From the NCBI GenBank assembly GCA_027563935.2, contig CM050449.1, positions 89,194,371 through 89,258,370 of the forward strand: DNA of 64,000 bases, written 5' to 3'. Numbering within the stretch: position 1 is the first letter of the stretch; every line of letters begins with the position of its first letter. Source of the stretch: Costus lasius. Its lineage: Eukaryota > Streptophyta > Magnoliopsida > Zingiberales > Costaceae. This document shows positions 34,939 through 46,162 of the stretch, piece after piece. Below the pieces are notes generated by a model, which ran no database searches, had not been told where the DNA came from, and saw only the letters and a program-made list of their open reading frames with translations. The translations under genes and the position numbers were made by a program.

Positions 34939-37900
34939 ATGGGCAATGATGAAACCTCCTCACTTAAACCAGATAAATTTAATGGATCTGGTTTTATGAG
35001 GTGGAAAGAACAAATGGAAGTTTGGCTCATTTCCTTGGGGCTGATTAGCGCCATAGGTATAGATCACCCATTAGGTAACTCAATTCAAAAATCTGCTTCC
35101 AGCTCTGAAAACCTTTCAGATAAACCTCTGGATACACCTTCATCTACACTAGACACTTTAGACTTCACGTGTAAGTTCAGGATCCTAAGTTGTCTTTCTG
35201 ATCCCCTATATGACACATATAGGAAATATGAGATAGCCAAATATGTCTGGACAGCACTCCTAAAAACCTACCTTAAGGATGATGGTGTGAATAGATTCAC
35301 AGCTTCGAAGTTCATAAACTTTAAAATGTCTGAAAGTTTACCCATCATAGACAGATAGATACTTTCAATAATCTGGTAAATGAAGTCCAGCTTAGTGGTA
35401 CCAAATTCAGTGAATCCTTCCTTATCTCCTATCTTCTTGAGAAACTGCCTCCCTCTTGGTCCAAGTTTGCCCAAGATCTTAGGAGAACTATTTCTCTTAC
35501 CTTAGTAGATGCTGTTATCCAAACCATAAAGATAGAAGATCAATTTAGGCAAAGAGATCCTAATAATGATCATTCTAAAAGTAAAATCCATCTTACTGAG
35601 ACCTCTGGCCAATCTTCTAGAAGCCAAATTCCTAAGAACAAGAAGTTCAAAAACCAGAAGAGTAGAAATCCCAAACCCAACTTCAAACCTAAGAGGCCTG
35701 GTCAAGGAAATAAGAAGGCTCCTGCAGGTGGCTATTGTTATGTATGCGGAAGGGACAATCATCTTGCCCCAAACTGCTTCTACAGAAAGATAGAAAGGAT
35801 TCCTTCTAAAAAGCCTAAGCAAAAGCCTAACAAACACCAAGTCAATGTGGTAGAAGAACATCCTGCTTCCACCTCCTCTCTTAGGTTTGTTTCCTTTATC
35901 CCCTCCATAAATCTAACTCATCATGATTCTGAGTGGTGGTTAGATTCAGGTGCGAGCATCCATGTGTGTTATAACTGACTCTGGTTCTCTTCTTACTAGG
36001 ACTCAAGTGGAGGAAGTGTAACCATGGGGAACAGATCCTCTGCTGCAGTACTTGGACACGGTCAAGTTCTTCTAAAGTTTACTTCTGGGAAGACACTTAC
36101 TTTAAATAATGTGTTCCATGTACCAGAGATCCATGTACCAGAGATCCGTAGGAACCTTGTTAGTGGATCTCTTTTAGTTCAAAGTGGATTTAAGATTGTT
36201 TTAGATGTAAATAAAGTTGTACTCTCCAAAGGCAACTTATTCATTGGAAAAGGCTTTACTTCTAATGGATTATTTTAATTAAATATTATTCCTTTGAATT
36301 CTGTGTCTCATTCTCCCATTGCTTTGAATACAAAAAATTTTGATTATTGCCATGGTAGACTTGGCCATGTTAACTTCAGATATCTTGCTAGAATGAGTCA
36401 CCTAGGCTTGATTCCTAAAACTAGCTCAAACTCAAATGAAAAATGTGAGCTATGTGTTCAAGCAAAACAACCTAGAAAACCATTCCACTCCTTACCTTAT
36501 AAAGATTCAGAACTCTTTGAGTTAATTCACTCAGATGTTTGTGATTCTAATATATATCCCACTCGAGGAGGTAGCAAGTACTTTGTAACCTTTATTGACA
36601 ATTGTTCAAAGTTTTGCTACATCTACCTCTTAAAATCTAAAGATGAAGTCCTTTCCAAATTTAAGATCTTCAAAGCTGAAGTAGAAAACCAATTGGATAG
36701 GAAGATCAAAATCCTTAAATCGGATCGAGGAGGGGAGTACACCTCTAATGAATTTTCTCAATTCTGTCAAGAACATGAGATAATTCATCAAGTAATTGCT
36801 CCTTACTCTCCTCAATCTAATGGAGTAGCAGAAAGAAAGAACAGAACCCTACTAGACATGGTAAATGTCATGTTACTTAGTTCTAAAGTACCCCAGAACT
36901 TGTGGGGGGAGGCTATTCTTTCAGCCTGCTTTATTCAAAATAGGATTCCCTCCAAAAATAATTTAAAATATCCTTTTAAAATTTGGAAAGGATATAGGCC
37001 CAACCTTAAATTCCTTAGAATGTGGGGGTGCTTAGCAAAAGTAAGCATTCCTGAACCTAAGAGGAAAAAAGATTGGTCCTAAAACCATAGATGCTGCCTT
37101 CATAGGATATTCCCTTGATTCCAACACTTATAGGTGCCTTGTTCATAGTTCTGATGTTCCTGAAATCTCTAAGAACTCCCTTATTGAATCTAGGGACATT
37201 ACCTTCTTTGAAAATGTATTTCCTTTCAAACCTCAAAATCCTTCTCCCATCATTGATCCTCAATCTTATGTCTTTAGTCCATCTGAAACTAAGAATCTTA
37301 ATCAATCATCTTCACATCCCTCTAAGTCAATAGCTGAACCCAGGAGAAGCAATAGAACTAGGGCTATGAGAGATTTCAGTGATGACTTTGTCACTTATCT
37401 GATTGAAGACACACCGAAAACCTACAATGAAGCCCTTAGTTCTTCTGATGCTCCCTTCTAGAAAGAAGCCATTGATAACGAATTTCAGTCCATCATTAGC
37501 AACAACACCTAGATCCTTACAGATCTACCTCCTGGAAATAAACCTCTAGGATGTAAGTGGATCTTTAAGAAAAAGTTAAGGACAAATGGTAGTATTGAGA
37601 AGTATAAGGTGCGTCTGGTGGTTCAAGGGTTTCGGCAGAAGGCCGATATTGACTATTTTCACACATATGCGCCTGTTGCTAGGATTACTACCATTTGGTT
37701 CCTTCTCTCTGTTGCTGCTATTCATGGACTAATAGTTCATCAGATGGATGTAAAAACTATTTTTCTCCATAGAAACCTTGATGAAGAAATCTATATGTCA
37801 CAACCTGAAGGGTTTGTCACCAAGGGTTGTGAAAAGAAAGTATGCAAACTTGTCCGTTCATTATATGGACTGAAAAAAGCTCCAAAACAATGATGAGAAA

Positions 37901-38945
37901 TTTGACAAGGCCATTCTTTCTTATGTATTTCAAATCAACGACTCTGACAATTGTCTCTACTACAAAACTGCAAATTCTAGCTTTGCTCTTTTGTGTTTGC
38001 ATGTAGATGATATCCTAATCTTTTCTAATGATCCTAATCTTGTCCAAGACACTAAAGATTTCTTGTCTCTTCATTTTGACATGAAGGACATTGGAGATGC
38101 TGATGTGATCTTAGGAATGAAGATAAGTAGAAATCAAAACTCCATTTCCCTTTCTCAAGCTCATTATGTAGATAAGATTTTAGAGAAATTCAAATTTGAT
38201 TCTTCCTCTCCTCTTAGCACTCCTTATGACCCAAATTGTCATTTGTTTAAGAACCCTGATTCTCCTATTGATCAAGAGCTTTACTCTAAGGCTATAGGTT
38301 CTCTCATTTTACTTGTAAATAAAACCCAACCTGATATAGCCTATGCAGTTTCTAGACTCAATAGGTATACCAATAATCCCAGTGACCTTCATTGGACTGC
38401 TCTTAAGAGAGTCTTTAGATACCTTAGAGGAATCTCTAGCTATGTCCTAACATATAGTGAATTTCCTTCTATCTTAGAAGGTTTTTGTGATGCAAATTGG
38501 ATTTCTGATTCCAATGATATCAAATCCACTTTAGGTTCTGTTTTCACTTTTAGTGGAGGAGCCAGTTCATGACAATCCACAAAACAGACCATTATAGCTA
38601 GAAGTACCATGGAAGCAGAGCTTGTTGCTTTGGACTTAGCTTGCTCAGAAGCTGAATAGCTTAAAAACCTTTATTCATCTACACCAATGGCCCTAACATT
38701 TAGTCCACCAATTTTTATTAATTGTGATAGTAAGGCTACAATAGAATTTTGTAAAAAGAAACTAGTAAACACCAAATTGAGTCGACACATCAAAATTAGG
38801 CAGAAAAATTAGATGGTTATCTACTTATAATGTTGTTTCTTTATCTTTTGTAAGAACTGACAGCAATCTTGCTGACTACCTCACAAAAGGTTTGAATCAA
38901 ACCAAAGTGATGGCTTCATCTAGTGGAATGAGAATTTGTCCATAA
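34939..38945 (+). pseudogene. Ty1/copia gag-pol polyprotein, inactive
   Basis: Start chosen at ATG 34939 (MGNDET) because gag similarity starts with 'KFNGSGFMRWKEQMEVWL'. Domains in order: gag to about 35700; zinc knuckle CYVCGRDNHLAPNC (35737-35778); aspartic protease 'WWLDSGAS' (about 35935); integrase zinc motif with 'GRLGH' and 'CELC' (36355-36460), then the catalytic D in 'HSDVCD', D in 'KSDRGGEY' and E in 'GVAERKN' (36530, 36720, 36830); reverse transcriptase from 'CKWIFKKK' (37555) through 'LHVDDI' (38000), the usual copia YVDD seen here as HVDD; RNase H with 'EGFCDANW' (38480), 'STMEAELVAL' (38605) and 'ADYLTKGL' (38875). Stops or frameshifts lie at 35356, 35976, 36278, 37080, 37460, 37512, 37891, 38570, 38657 and 38810. 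Pol order PR-INT-RT-RH proves copia. Lineage not assigned. Confidence 0.92.
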
Positions 38946-39542
38946 TGGGCTCTCATATAGTGGTAACCCAACCTCCGTGATAGATAGACCCTGGAAAGAG
39001 GTTCAATGGGTAATAACAAGCTGACTGGTTGGCCAAGAAGTACAATAAAAATTGTAAAAACACTATATGTGTTTATTGGAGTTAATTATAAAGGCTCCAA
39101 TACCCCATTCCTAAGGTGATTGAGTACTCCTATGTAGATGTTAGGTTGAGTTAGATAACTCTTAAAGAAATCCAAAAGGTTTAACCTAAGAAGTGCCTCT
39201 ACACACTTCTTCATAGGATTTCTCCTATATGTGAGTTTTCGTATACGACCGCGGACTAGTAATTGGACACTACTAGCCAACTCACAAGAAAAGAAGGTAC
39301 CCGTGCACGGCCAAAAATGCGCAACCTCGTGTCCATGTTAGCTATATCATGTGTGCACCATTCTAAGCCGGGCCAAAAGGGTTGCAGTTCAAAACCTGGT
39401 TCACTACATCTCTTCCGATGAAGTTCTGTGTACTAAGTGTATTGAGCACTGCTCTTTCCTAACCGCATGATATAAATGTTGTTCAACACTTTATTTTCTT
39501 TATGAATTTAATTTAAAAGGACTTTTGAGTTTTGTGGGGGAT
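38946..39542 (+). other. Copia 3' untranslated part and polypurine tract
   Basis: No coding signal. It ends in 'ttttgtgggggat' immediately before the TGTTGG of the 3' LTR, a typical polypurine tract. The ORF at 39086-39280 on the minus strand is not supported. Confidence 0.7.
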
Positions 39543-40261
39543 TGTTGGAGTTTAAGAAAACCCAAAAATCCCTTAGTCCCACATTGAGGGAGTTGGAAGG
39601 GATACTTTGGTTTTAAAAAAAGTTGAAATTCCCCTAGCCCATTGCGGCATTTAAGGGACAATCAACTATCTAAACCAAGTTGATCCAAAACACATGCGCG
39701 CATGCCTCGCCTCGCCACGCCGAGCCAAGCTGGGTCGTGGTCGCGGGTGCGGGTGCGGGTTTATGGGGTAATTAATTTACTTCTTTATTTTAGCCCATAT
39801 TTTATTATTATTATTATTAACGGTAATTAAGACTGTATTTATATCAGTCTTAATTATGGTTGTTAGCATGCCTATTTAGAGGTACGCACGAGACTACATT
39901 ATTAATATAATATTATTTATAGCTCTTCTCAAATTAATATAATATTATTTATAGCCCTTCTCAAATTAACGTCGTGGCCCTGGCCGCCCTCCTTCTCTAT
40001 ATAATAGAAGGCTGGGCGACAGGAGCAGACACACATGCTGAACATACATTGAAAGTTGGCAGTGACAGCTGTCTCACCGTCCCGCCGGCAGAGATGCTAC
40101 ATTGGTTGTATCTTCGGGCAACCATTCGGAAGAAGCTTGCGCACCAAAGCCCAGAAATTTGCTTAAGGACAGACCTACGGTCGCCTCCTGTTCTTTCTAA
40201 TCCTTTATTTACTCTTCTTAGATCTACATGATTATTTAATTTATTACTTGATTTTACAGCA
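39543..40261 (+). mobile_element. 3' LTR of the copia element (719 bp)
   Basis: Begins TGTTGGAGTTTAAG and ends TTTTACAGCA. It differs from the 5' LTR by substitutions, loss of the 'cagttttctcgctctc' part after the TATA region, and a local duplication: 'attaatataatattattta' (with 'tagcccttctcaaatta') occurs twice at 39901-39967, once in the 5' LTR. Confidence 0.88.
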
Positions 40262-40691
40262 TATGGTCTAATAATAAGAAAAGAATTAGAGTACATCCTC
40301 ATCTTTAGCTTATTGAATTTAATTTTAAGTCATGTGAATACTCTATGGAAACTTTTTCTACTAGATTAACAAGCTCATTGGACATGTCAAAGAGATTTCT
40401 TATAAGTATGGGCTTTGAATTTTTTTTCTTTATTAATTTCACCCAATATTGTGTTTTATTTTTAACTGATTGTAATTATACTAATCGCGACTTACTTGAG
40501 AGGGTAAGTTGATTGCAACAACCTATTAATAGTCTTCTATATTGAGATGGCTGAGGCATTTCAAACAATGCAACGGTTCTCTTTGCACTCTCCTCTCCTC
40601 TTCTCTTTGGGTTTTTTACTCCCTTTTTCGTTGTTGCAAACCCATTCAAGGATAGAGCTAAAGCAGGAGATTGGTTGTGCAAGGAACAAGG
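40262..40691. other. Unassigned interval after the copia element
   Basis: It starts with a 28-bp phrase also found at 33218-33245. The rest is AT-rich with no gene; the minus-strand ORF at 40476-40682 has no recognisable domain. Confidence 0.3.
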
Positions 40692-41167
40692 TGTTGGAAA
40701 AAATATTAAAAAAATATGTTTAACGTTGTTATTTATTGCTAACGATGGTTATTGTTAGTATTAAGTTACTAACAATTGTTGTTGGATTTAAAAGCCGATG
40801 AAGGCTTAATCCAATCGGCTAGTGGGTCTTTCTTTAGCTTTTGCTTCATCTCCTTTTTTATTCTCTTATTTTTTTTTTCATCTCTTCTTAGATATTTGTT
40901 TTTGCTGCTTATTGCTAAAAGGGCATCCTGATCAACTTCTCCACAGTCGTGCCCGCATGAGAGGAATACCCGGTTGTATCCTAGGTGTTCAATCTAGATT
41001 TAATTAGCACGAGAGTCCGGATTTTCACCTAAGGACAAGCCGCAACGCGCCTTTGGTTTTTATTATTCTAACTCTCTTTTAAATATTTTTTATAAGTTTT
41101 ATTGCTTGATAATCTATGTTTTTATTTTCAGTTTAAATAAATATCTTTATGAAATTTTAGACCAACA
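40692..41167 (+). mobile_element. LTR-like unit (476 bp) with TGTTGG/CCAACA ends
   Basis: It starts TGTTGGAAAAA and ends TTAGACCAACA, a 6-bp inverted match at the ends, and has an LTR-like interior: a T-rich tract at 40830-40890 and a GC-rich transcript-like stretch at 40925-41050. No 5-bp flanking duplication (caagg versus atctt) and no primer site is evident, so a 5' LTR of a degraded element or a truncated solo LTR are both possible. Confidence 0.5.
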
Positions 41168-42779
41168 ATCTTAGGTGAAAATTTCGGATCTTAAAAAAAC
41201 ATTTCTATGTAGTGTTAGATCTAAATTAGGGGAAAAAATCTGTTTACTCTATGTTTATTTACTATTGTTTTCATTAAGAAGCTAATTTGAAGGGATAAAA
41301 TCTCGCTTCGCCGCAAGGAGTGGCAGCTAAAAGAAAAATAAAATAAATTCCTATTTGCTGCTCGTGTTACTGCAGGAAAGATTATATATATATTGTTTTT
41401 ATGATGAAAGAGATTATGTTAGTTTGTTTTTTGTGTTATATGAAATAAATTGTTTTTTTTATTATTCATGTAAATAAAAAATAAATAAATAAACTTTCTA
41501 TTTCGTAAGTCCATAATTAGTTTTTTTTTGCCCAATGGAAAAATAAGTCAAATTAATTATTAGAATTAGGATTGTTAGCCCTAATTGCCGCACGTACCAG
41601 CGGATGTGAGAAATAAAGAAATATATAATTATTTACTAAAATATTAGCATTGATTAATTAAAAAATTTCCATTTTGGATACAATTAAAACTCTCTACTTA
41701 CTTAGTATTTATTACTGTTAATTAATATGTAATTGTTTAATTGCCTAGTTAAACCTGTGCGGTAGTTGCCTTATTTGCCGCAACTTACATTTTTTTACGT
41801 TAATCTACTTATTTGCCAAAATTATGAAAATTTCAATTCCAATTAATTATTATGCTTTGATTTCAGTAACGTTTATAGTTTAATTTGATTAAAAGTTGTT
41901 GTAGTATTAATTAAGTTGTTTTCAATGTATAACTGGTTTTACTGTTCATGACAGTTTTTGATTTCGGTGGAATTTTATAATATTTTGAATAGATATTTTG
42001 TATGTTTTAGCACAATCTTCTGCTAATAGCAGTTCTTGAACGAACAATTTTGTAGATTGTGCTTCACGGTTTTGAATTTGCTACTAGCAGTTCTAGTAGG
42101 ATAAATTTGTTCCATAAAAAAAATATCTTTTTGCAACTAATTATTATGCTACAAAATTTTGCTGTACAAGAATTTAAAATAAAAAGAAAAAAAAAAGAAA
42201 ATTGCCAATGCAATTAGCAGCGGCTTATGTAAAACATGATAACCCTTATGATCTTGAGTGGCTTTAAAGGAAAATCACAGTACAGTGAGATTTGCCGCTA
42301 TCAAGTGGCTAGAAAATATTTATACGTTCAACTGATTTTGAATTAGTGACTTTCTATTTAAATTTATACTGAGACAAAATTAGGATTCTCTTTGAGATTT
42401 GACTTGATCAAGAAGTCTCATATGAATGACCTCTTAACTAATTGGCTCAACCAATTGAGACACTAGACTTTATAGTAACGTACTTAAATTCAATAGAAAT
42501 TTTTTAATTGTGTTAGTTCTTTTGTTATTGAAAAATGTCTATCGTAACTTATAAATAAATAAATTTTATTAATTTGTTTACTGCTATAATATGTATTACT
42601 TTATTTAATTATTTTGTAAGTAGAATTGCATGAGTAAAATATAGATTTTTTAATTCATATTCATACTTAATATATTGGATAATGTCTTGAGCATATTGAC
42701 AAGCCAATCATACTTTATTACTTTTACTTGCAAGTCAATTTACTGTTTACTGTTTATTGTTGTCACACGTGCGTGTTAA
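41168..42779. other. AT-rich interval, possible tRNA-derived SINE remnant near 42340-42470
   Basis: No ORF of interest. Read on the minus strand, 42470 to 42390 contains 'tagttaagaggtcattcat' and 'gatcaagtcaaatctc', loosely like the A and B boxes of tRNA-derived SINEs. This is weak. The remainder shows only homopolymer-rich DNA. Confidence 0.25.
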
Positions 42780-43150
42780 ACATAACACTTAAAATATAAA
42801 TGTCATAATATATTTATTATACATAATGAAATTAATATTCATAATACACATAATTAATATATTTGACATAAAAAAAATGAAATACATAATGTACATTTTG
42901 GTAATGCACTTAGTGTGCAAAATAAAAATGATGTACATGCCTGAACATAATATACATATTTTTCATAATATGTAATGTACAAAATAATCATAATATACAT
43001 AATTATCATAATGAATACTATGAAGATCATGTAAGAGACATTCTACATGGAAATTTTTATACAATAAAATAATGTACATAATAAAAATACTGTACATAAC
43101 AAAGATAATATACATAATAAAACAACTGCATATTATAAATTATATATTTC
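42780..43150. repeat. AT-rich degenerate minisatellite (ataatgtacataat type)
   Basis: The phrase 'ataatrtacataat' and variants recur about every 10-25 bp (for example 42838, 42886, 42945, 42990, 43074, 43104). It lies directly upstream of the GC-rich repeat and the viral fragment, producing a sharp composition change at about 43165. Confidence 0.6.
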
Positions 43151-43421
43151 ATGAATATAAGATATGTCATTATGTATAATGTTAGGCCCAGGTGCTGGGC
43201 CCAAGCCCAACTCGTGGCCCAAACCCAATCGCTTAGGGGAAGCGGGTTGGCAGGTTATCCGGTGCGGGTCGGGTAGCATTAACGATCGGGTGATCCATTT
43301 GACAAAAGAAAGCTTCGGTGCATGTTCGCAGAGGGAGCGGCAGCGGCACCACCTCCTCTCCCCCGATCTCCTCCCTCCGTCGAGTGTGGCTCTGGCGAGA
43401 GGTCTCCAGCAGCGGCGACGG

Positions 43422-44997
43422 GGAATGATTGTTGTTTCAGTAAAAGGACTAGCACGAAAAAAGCTAGGAACAAAAGTACTAATTGCAATTCTTGACAAAA
43501 GATGGAAATCTGATGCAAGAAAAGCAATTATAGCTTGCATGAAAGTTGATATGACTGAAAACAAGGGTATACAGGCAGTAGCTTCAACAAGTACAGCTCA
43601 GTCTAGTACTTCACATATAAGAAATTATACGATTGGACAACCTCCTCGAGAACCTTACACTCAGTATGAAGGAGAACGAGAAGGCATTAGAACTAGAGGT
43701 AAAAGATTACCTTTAGAAACAATAGACAAAAGAAAGCTTCTAGATGAAGGAAGAATTCTTAATCTAGCAGCCCATGATCCACAAACATGGAGCACAGTTC
43801 TTGATAACTGGGCCTCTATGGTTTCTATGAAAGTAACAGAAATAGATGGAAACTTTTCTGCTGAAGAAATGTATTCTTATTTTATTGTGCCCCAGATTTT
43901 CTCATAAGCATTAAAGACTTAGGAGAATTGGAAATTGGTATCCAAGCACGTGGATACGAAGATTTTTCTGGAGATTCTAATCTTCTGATAGGATTAGAAT
44001 TTTTAGGAAAATTAACAAATAACTCTAATACTGGTTATAAGCTGTATATTTGTTCTGTAATAGATGCTTTAGCCAGTAAAAGAATAAAAATGATAAAACC
44101 TATGGCCATCTCTCCAGATGACCTAGGAGGCTTAGATTGGAACATATCTAAAAACTTAGACTGTGAACAAATGCTTATTCCTGAAGATAGCATTATGTTC
44201 AAAAATTCAGATGATACCTATAATTTGAGATTTTCAAATTATAAAAAAAAGCAAACGTTTAATGCTAATGAGGCTTCAACATCTGGCCTTGAAAAGTTTT
44301 TAGAATAATGATATTAGAAGAACATAGTCTTGTAATATCTACAGAATTAGACTTTACATTTGAAGAAATGATAAGTCTAGAAATTAAACTCATTAATAAA
44401 GGATTATTACTTAAGTCACATATGCTTGTCTTCGATGATCAAGGAAATATATATAATAATCCAATACAGGCAATAGCTTCAACAAGTACAGCTCAGCCTA
44501 GTACTTCACATATAAGAAATTATACGATTGGACAACCTCCTCGAGAACCTTACACTCAGTATGAAGGAGAACGAGAAGGCATTATAACTAGAGGTAAAAG
44601 ATTACCTTTAGAAACAATAGACAAAAGAAAGCTTCTAGATGAAGGAAGAATTATTAATCTAGCAGCCCGTGATCCACAAACATGGAGCACAGTTCTTGAT
44701 AACTGGGCCTCTATGGTTTCTATGAAAGTAACAGAAATAGATGAAAACTTTTCTGCTGAAGAAATGTATTCTTATCTAGAAAATTACCTTAGCAGGTCAT
44801 CTTCAAGCCCTAAGGTATATGAAAACTTTTCCAACTCCCTCAGTTTCAAAACCGGTAAGGTTGGAGCCACAAACTCTAGAAGCATATATTGCGAAAGAGT
44901 TTAACATCACTAGTCTCGAAGGAGAACTGAGTATATTGAAAGAAAAATTGGCAGGCCTGCAAAATGAAAAAGCAGAGCTTGAGAAGAAGTTCGAGCA
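43422..44997 (+). pseudogene. Endogenous pararetrovirus (Caulimoviridae) fragment: movement-protein region and following polyprotein part
   Basis: The frame beginning at 43422 shows the core of a caulimovirid movement protein (30K type): 'VSVKGLARKKLGTKVLIAIL' then 'DKRWK' (43431-43506), and after a break 'CAPDFLISIKDLGELEIGIQ' (43889-43948). Downstream (44308-44904) lies a further viral stretch with 'NYTIGQPPREPYTQYEGE' and 'DPQTWSTVLDNWASM', then a predicted coiled coil rich in Leu, Glu and Lys (44905-44997). The fragment has no capsid zinc knuckle, protease or reverse transcriptase. It is disabled by a 0.32-kb duplicated segment inside the movement protein (43569-43886), by stops at 43905 and 44306, and by a frame change near 44820. 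Ends: it replaces 70 bp of the GC-rich unit. Genus not determined. The virus family is inferred from motif recognition, not from a database comparison. Confidence 0.7.
43569..43886 (+). repeat. Duplicated viral segment, first copy (second at 44466-44784)
   Basis: The two stretches differ at only a handful of positions over about 318 bp, both starting at 'atacaggca' and ending at 'gtattcttat'. Downstream, copy two continues into 'LENYLSR' while copy one breaks into movement-protein sequence in another frame. The second copy is in its natural place and the first is the insertion. Confidence 0.85.
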
Positions 44998-46147
44998 GCG
45001 CCCCCTTTTCCCTCATCCTCCTCCTTCTTCGGCATCACCGGTGGTGGAGCCGGCGGACGGACATCTGCCGAGGTATGTCCTTCTTCTCCTCCCGCTCCGG
45101 CTTTGTCCGGCAAGCAATTTCTTTGGTTGGCGAGTGTCGCGGCCTCCTCTTCTTCTCCCTCGCTGCGCCTCCCTTCTTCGCTTGCTTCCGGCGAGACCTG
45201 GGATGGCCGGTGAGGCTGGGGCTTCTTCCCCTCTTCCTGGCGGCGTCCGGCGATTGAGGGTTGGTCCGCCGGCTTCTCCGGCTGTTGGGGCGTGGGCGGC
45301 TGTTCCGCCCCTTTCTTGGATGGCGTCTGGCGACGTTGGTAGGGTTCGCCAGCACCTCCTCTAGCTCCGACAGCCGGACGGTGCTCCGGCGAGCCTCAGG
45401 CGTGCTCCGGTCATCGGTCCACTACCTCGGGTTATGTGCACATGCGTTGGTTAACATGCATATGCCTCGATTTCCATGCACATATTTCTAATGGGTTCCG
45501 GACGCAGTTCCCGTTCCCGGCCCATCAGCTGCCTTCGGCTGGCGTCTTTCTCTCTCCAGCTCCCCGAGCCTCGCGCTCTCGGACGAGTTGTCTTCCTCGG
45601 TCGGTGACTCCTCGCCCCTCTCTGCGCTCCGGTCAAGTGCGCCGACCATGTGTGATGTTGCCCGGCATTGCCGGTTTGTTCATGCCGGACGTCTGCGAGA
45701 CGTCCCTGTAGGGCGAGTGGGTGAGTCTGGCCGCCTGCGCGTGGTCTGGTCGGAGTTAGGGCGTGTGCCCGGCGTCCTGCGTGACGTCGTCTATTTGTGC
45801 GAGTGTGCGCCACCACCTACGTGTGGTTGCTTCTTTCCCGGTGTACTGGACTCATACGTGCGCTGCGCCGGCGTCTAGTCTCGGGTTATGTACCCAAGTG
45901 GACTTTGGAGCTGGTTCGTGCAGCGATCCTCAGTAGACGCGTGGCGGTCGATGACTCGTCGAGACGAGCAGCCAGGTGGCCTCATTGGATAGGCTGAGGG
46001 GTACGTCGGCGATGTGCTCCTGCTGGTCGCGTCCAGAGCTTTGGTTCAGCCGTTTAGCCCCTGCGTGGGCGTGCTTGAGTGCAAGACAAGTGTTGACTCG
46101 AGTGTAATTTATTTAAAATTTAATTACTCTAATTCTGGCCATGACAG

Positions 46148-46162
46148 ACTAGTATCAGAGTG
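46148..46162 (+). other. Primer-site-like sequence between the two GC-rich copies
   Basis: 'gactagtatcagagtg' follows 'ggccatgaca'. It resembles an LTR end plus a TGGTATCAGAG primer site for initiator tRNA-Met with one early mismatch. Both LTR retrotransposons and caulimovirids use this site, so it does not say which. Confidence 0.4.

Larger units (their letters stand above)
33306..40261 (+). mobile_element. Full-length but inactive Ty1/copia retrotransposon (6,956 bp)
   Basis: 5' LTR 33306-34031, leader to 34938, gag-pol remnant 34939-38945, 3' untranslated part, polypurine tract 39530-39542, 3' LTR 39543-40261. The two LTRs align throughout with scattered substitutions and some indels, so the insertion is not very recent. 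The 5-bp flanks (gataa and tatgg) do not match, so no target duplication is left. It sits in a Tat-like LTR. Confidence 0.9.
43290..46158 (+). repeat. GC-rich tandem unit, copy A, interrupted by a pararetroviral fragment
   Basis: Positions 43290-43421 match 46160-46311, and 44998-46010 match 46382-47411, with small indels near 45366 and 46200. The unit is strongly GC-rich (cggcg, tccgg, cctcctcc) and has overlapping long ORFs on both strands without any domain, as expected of GC-rich non-coding DNA. The tail (46020-46158) turns AT-rich and ends with 'gccatgaca' then 'ctagtatcagag', resembling an LTR end followed by a decayed tRNA-iMet primer site. The unit may therefore be part of an LTR element, but no retroelement protein supports this. 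Confidence 0.75.

Noticed and set aside
42780..43150. Possible organellar insertion because of extreme AT content
   Set aside because: It is a degenerate minisatellite; no plastid or mitochondrial gene is recognisable.
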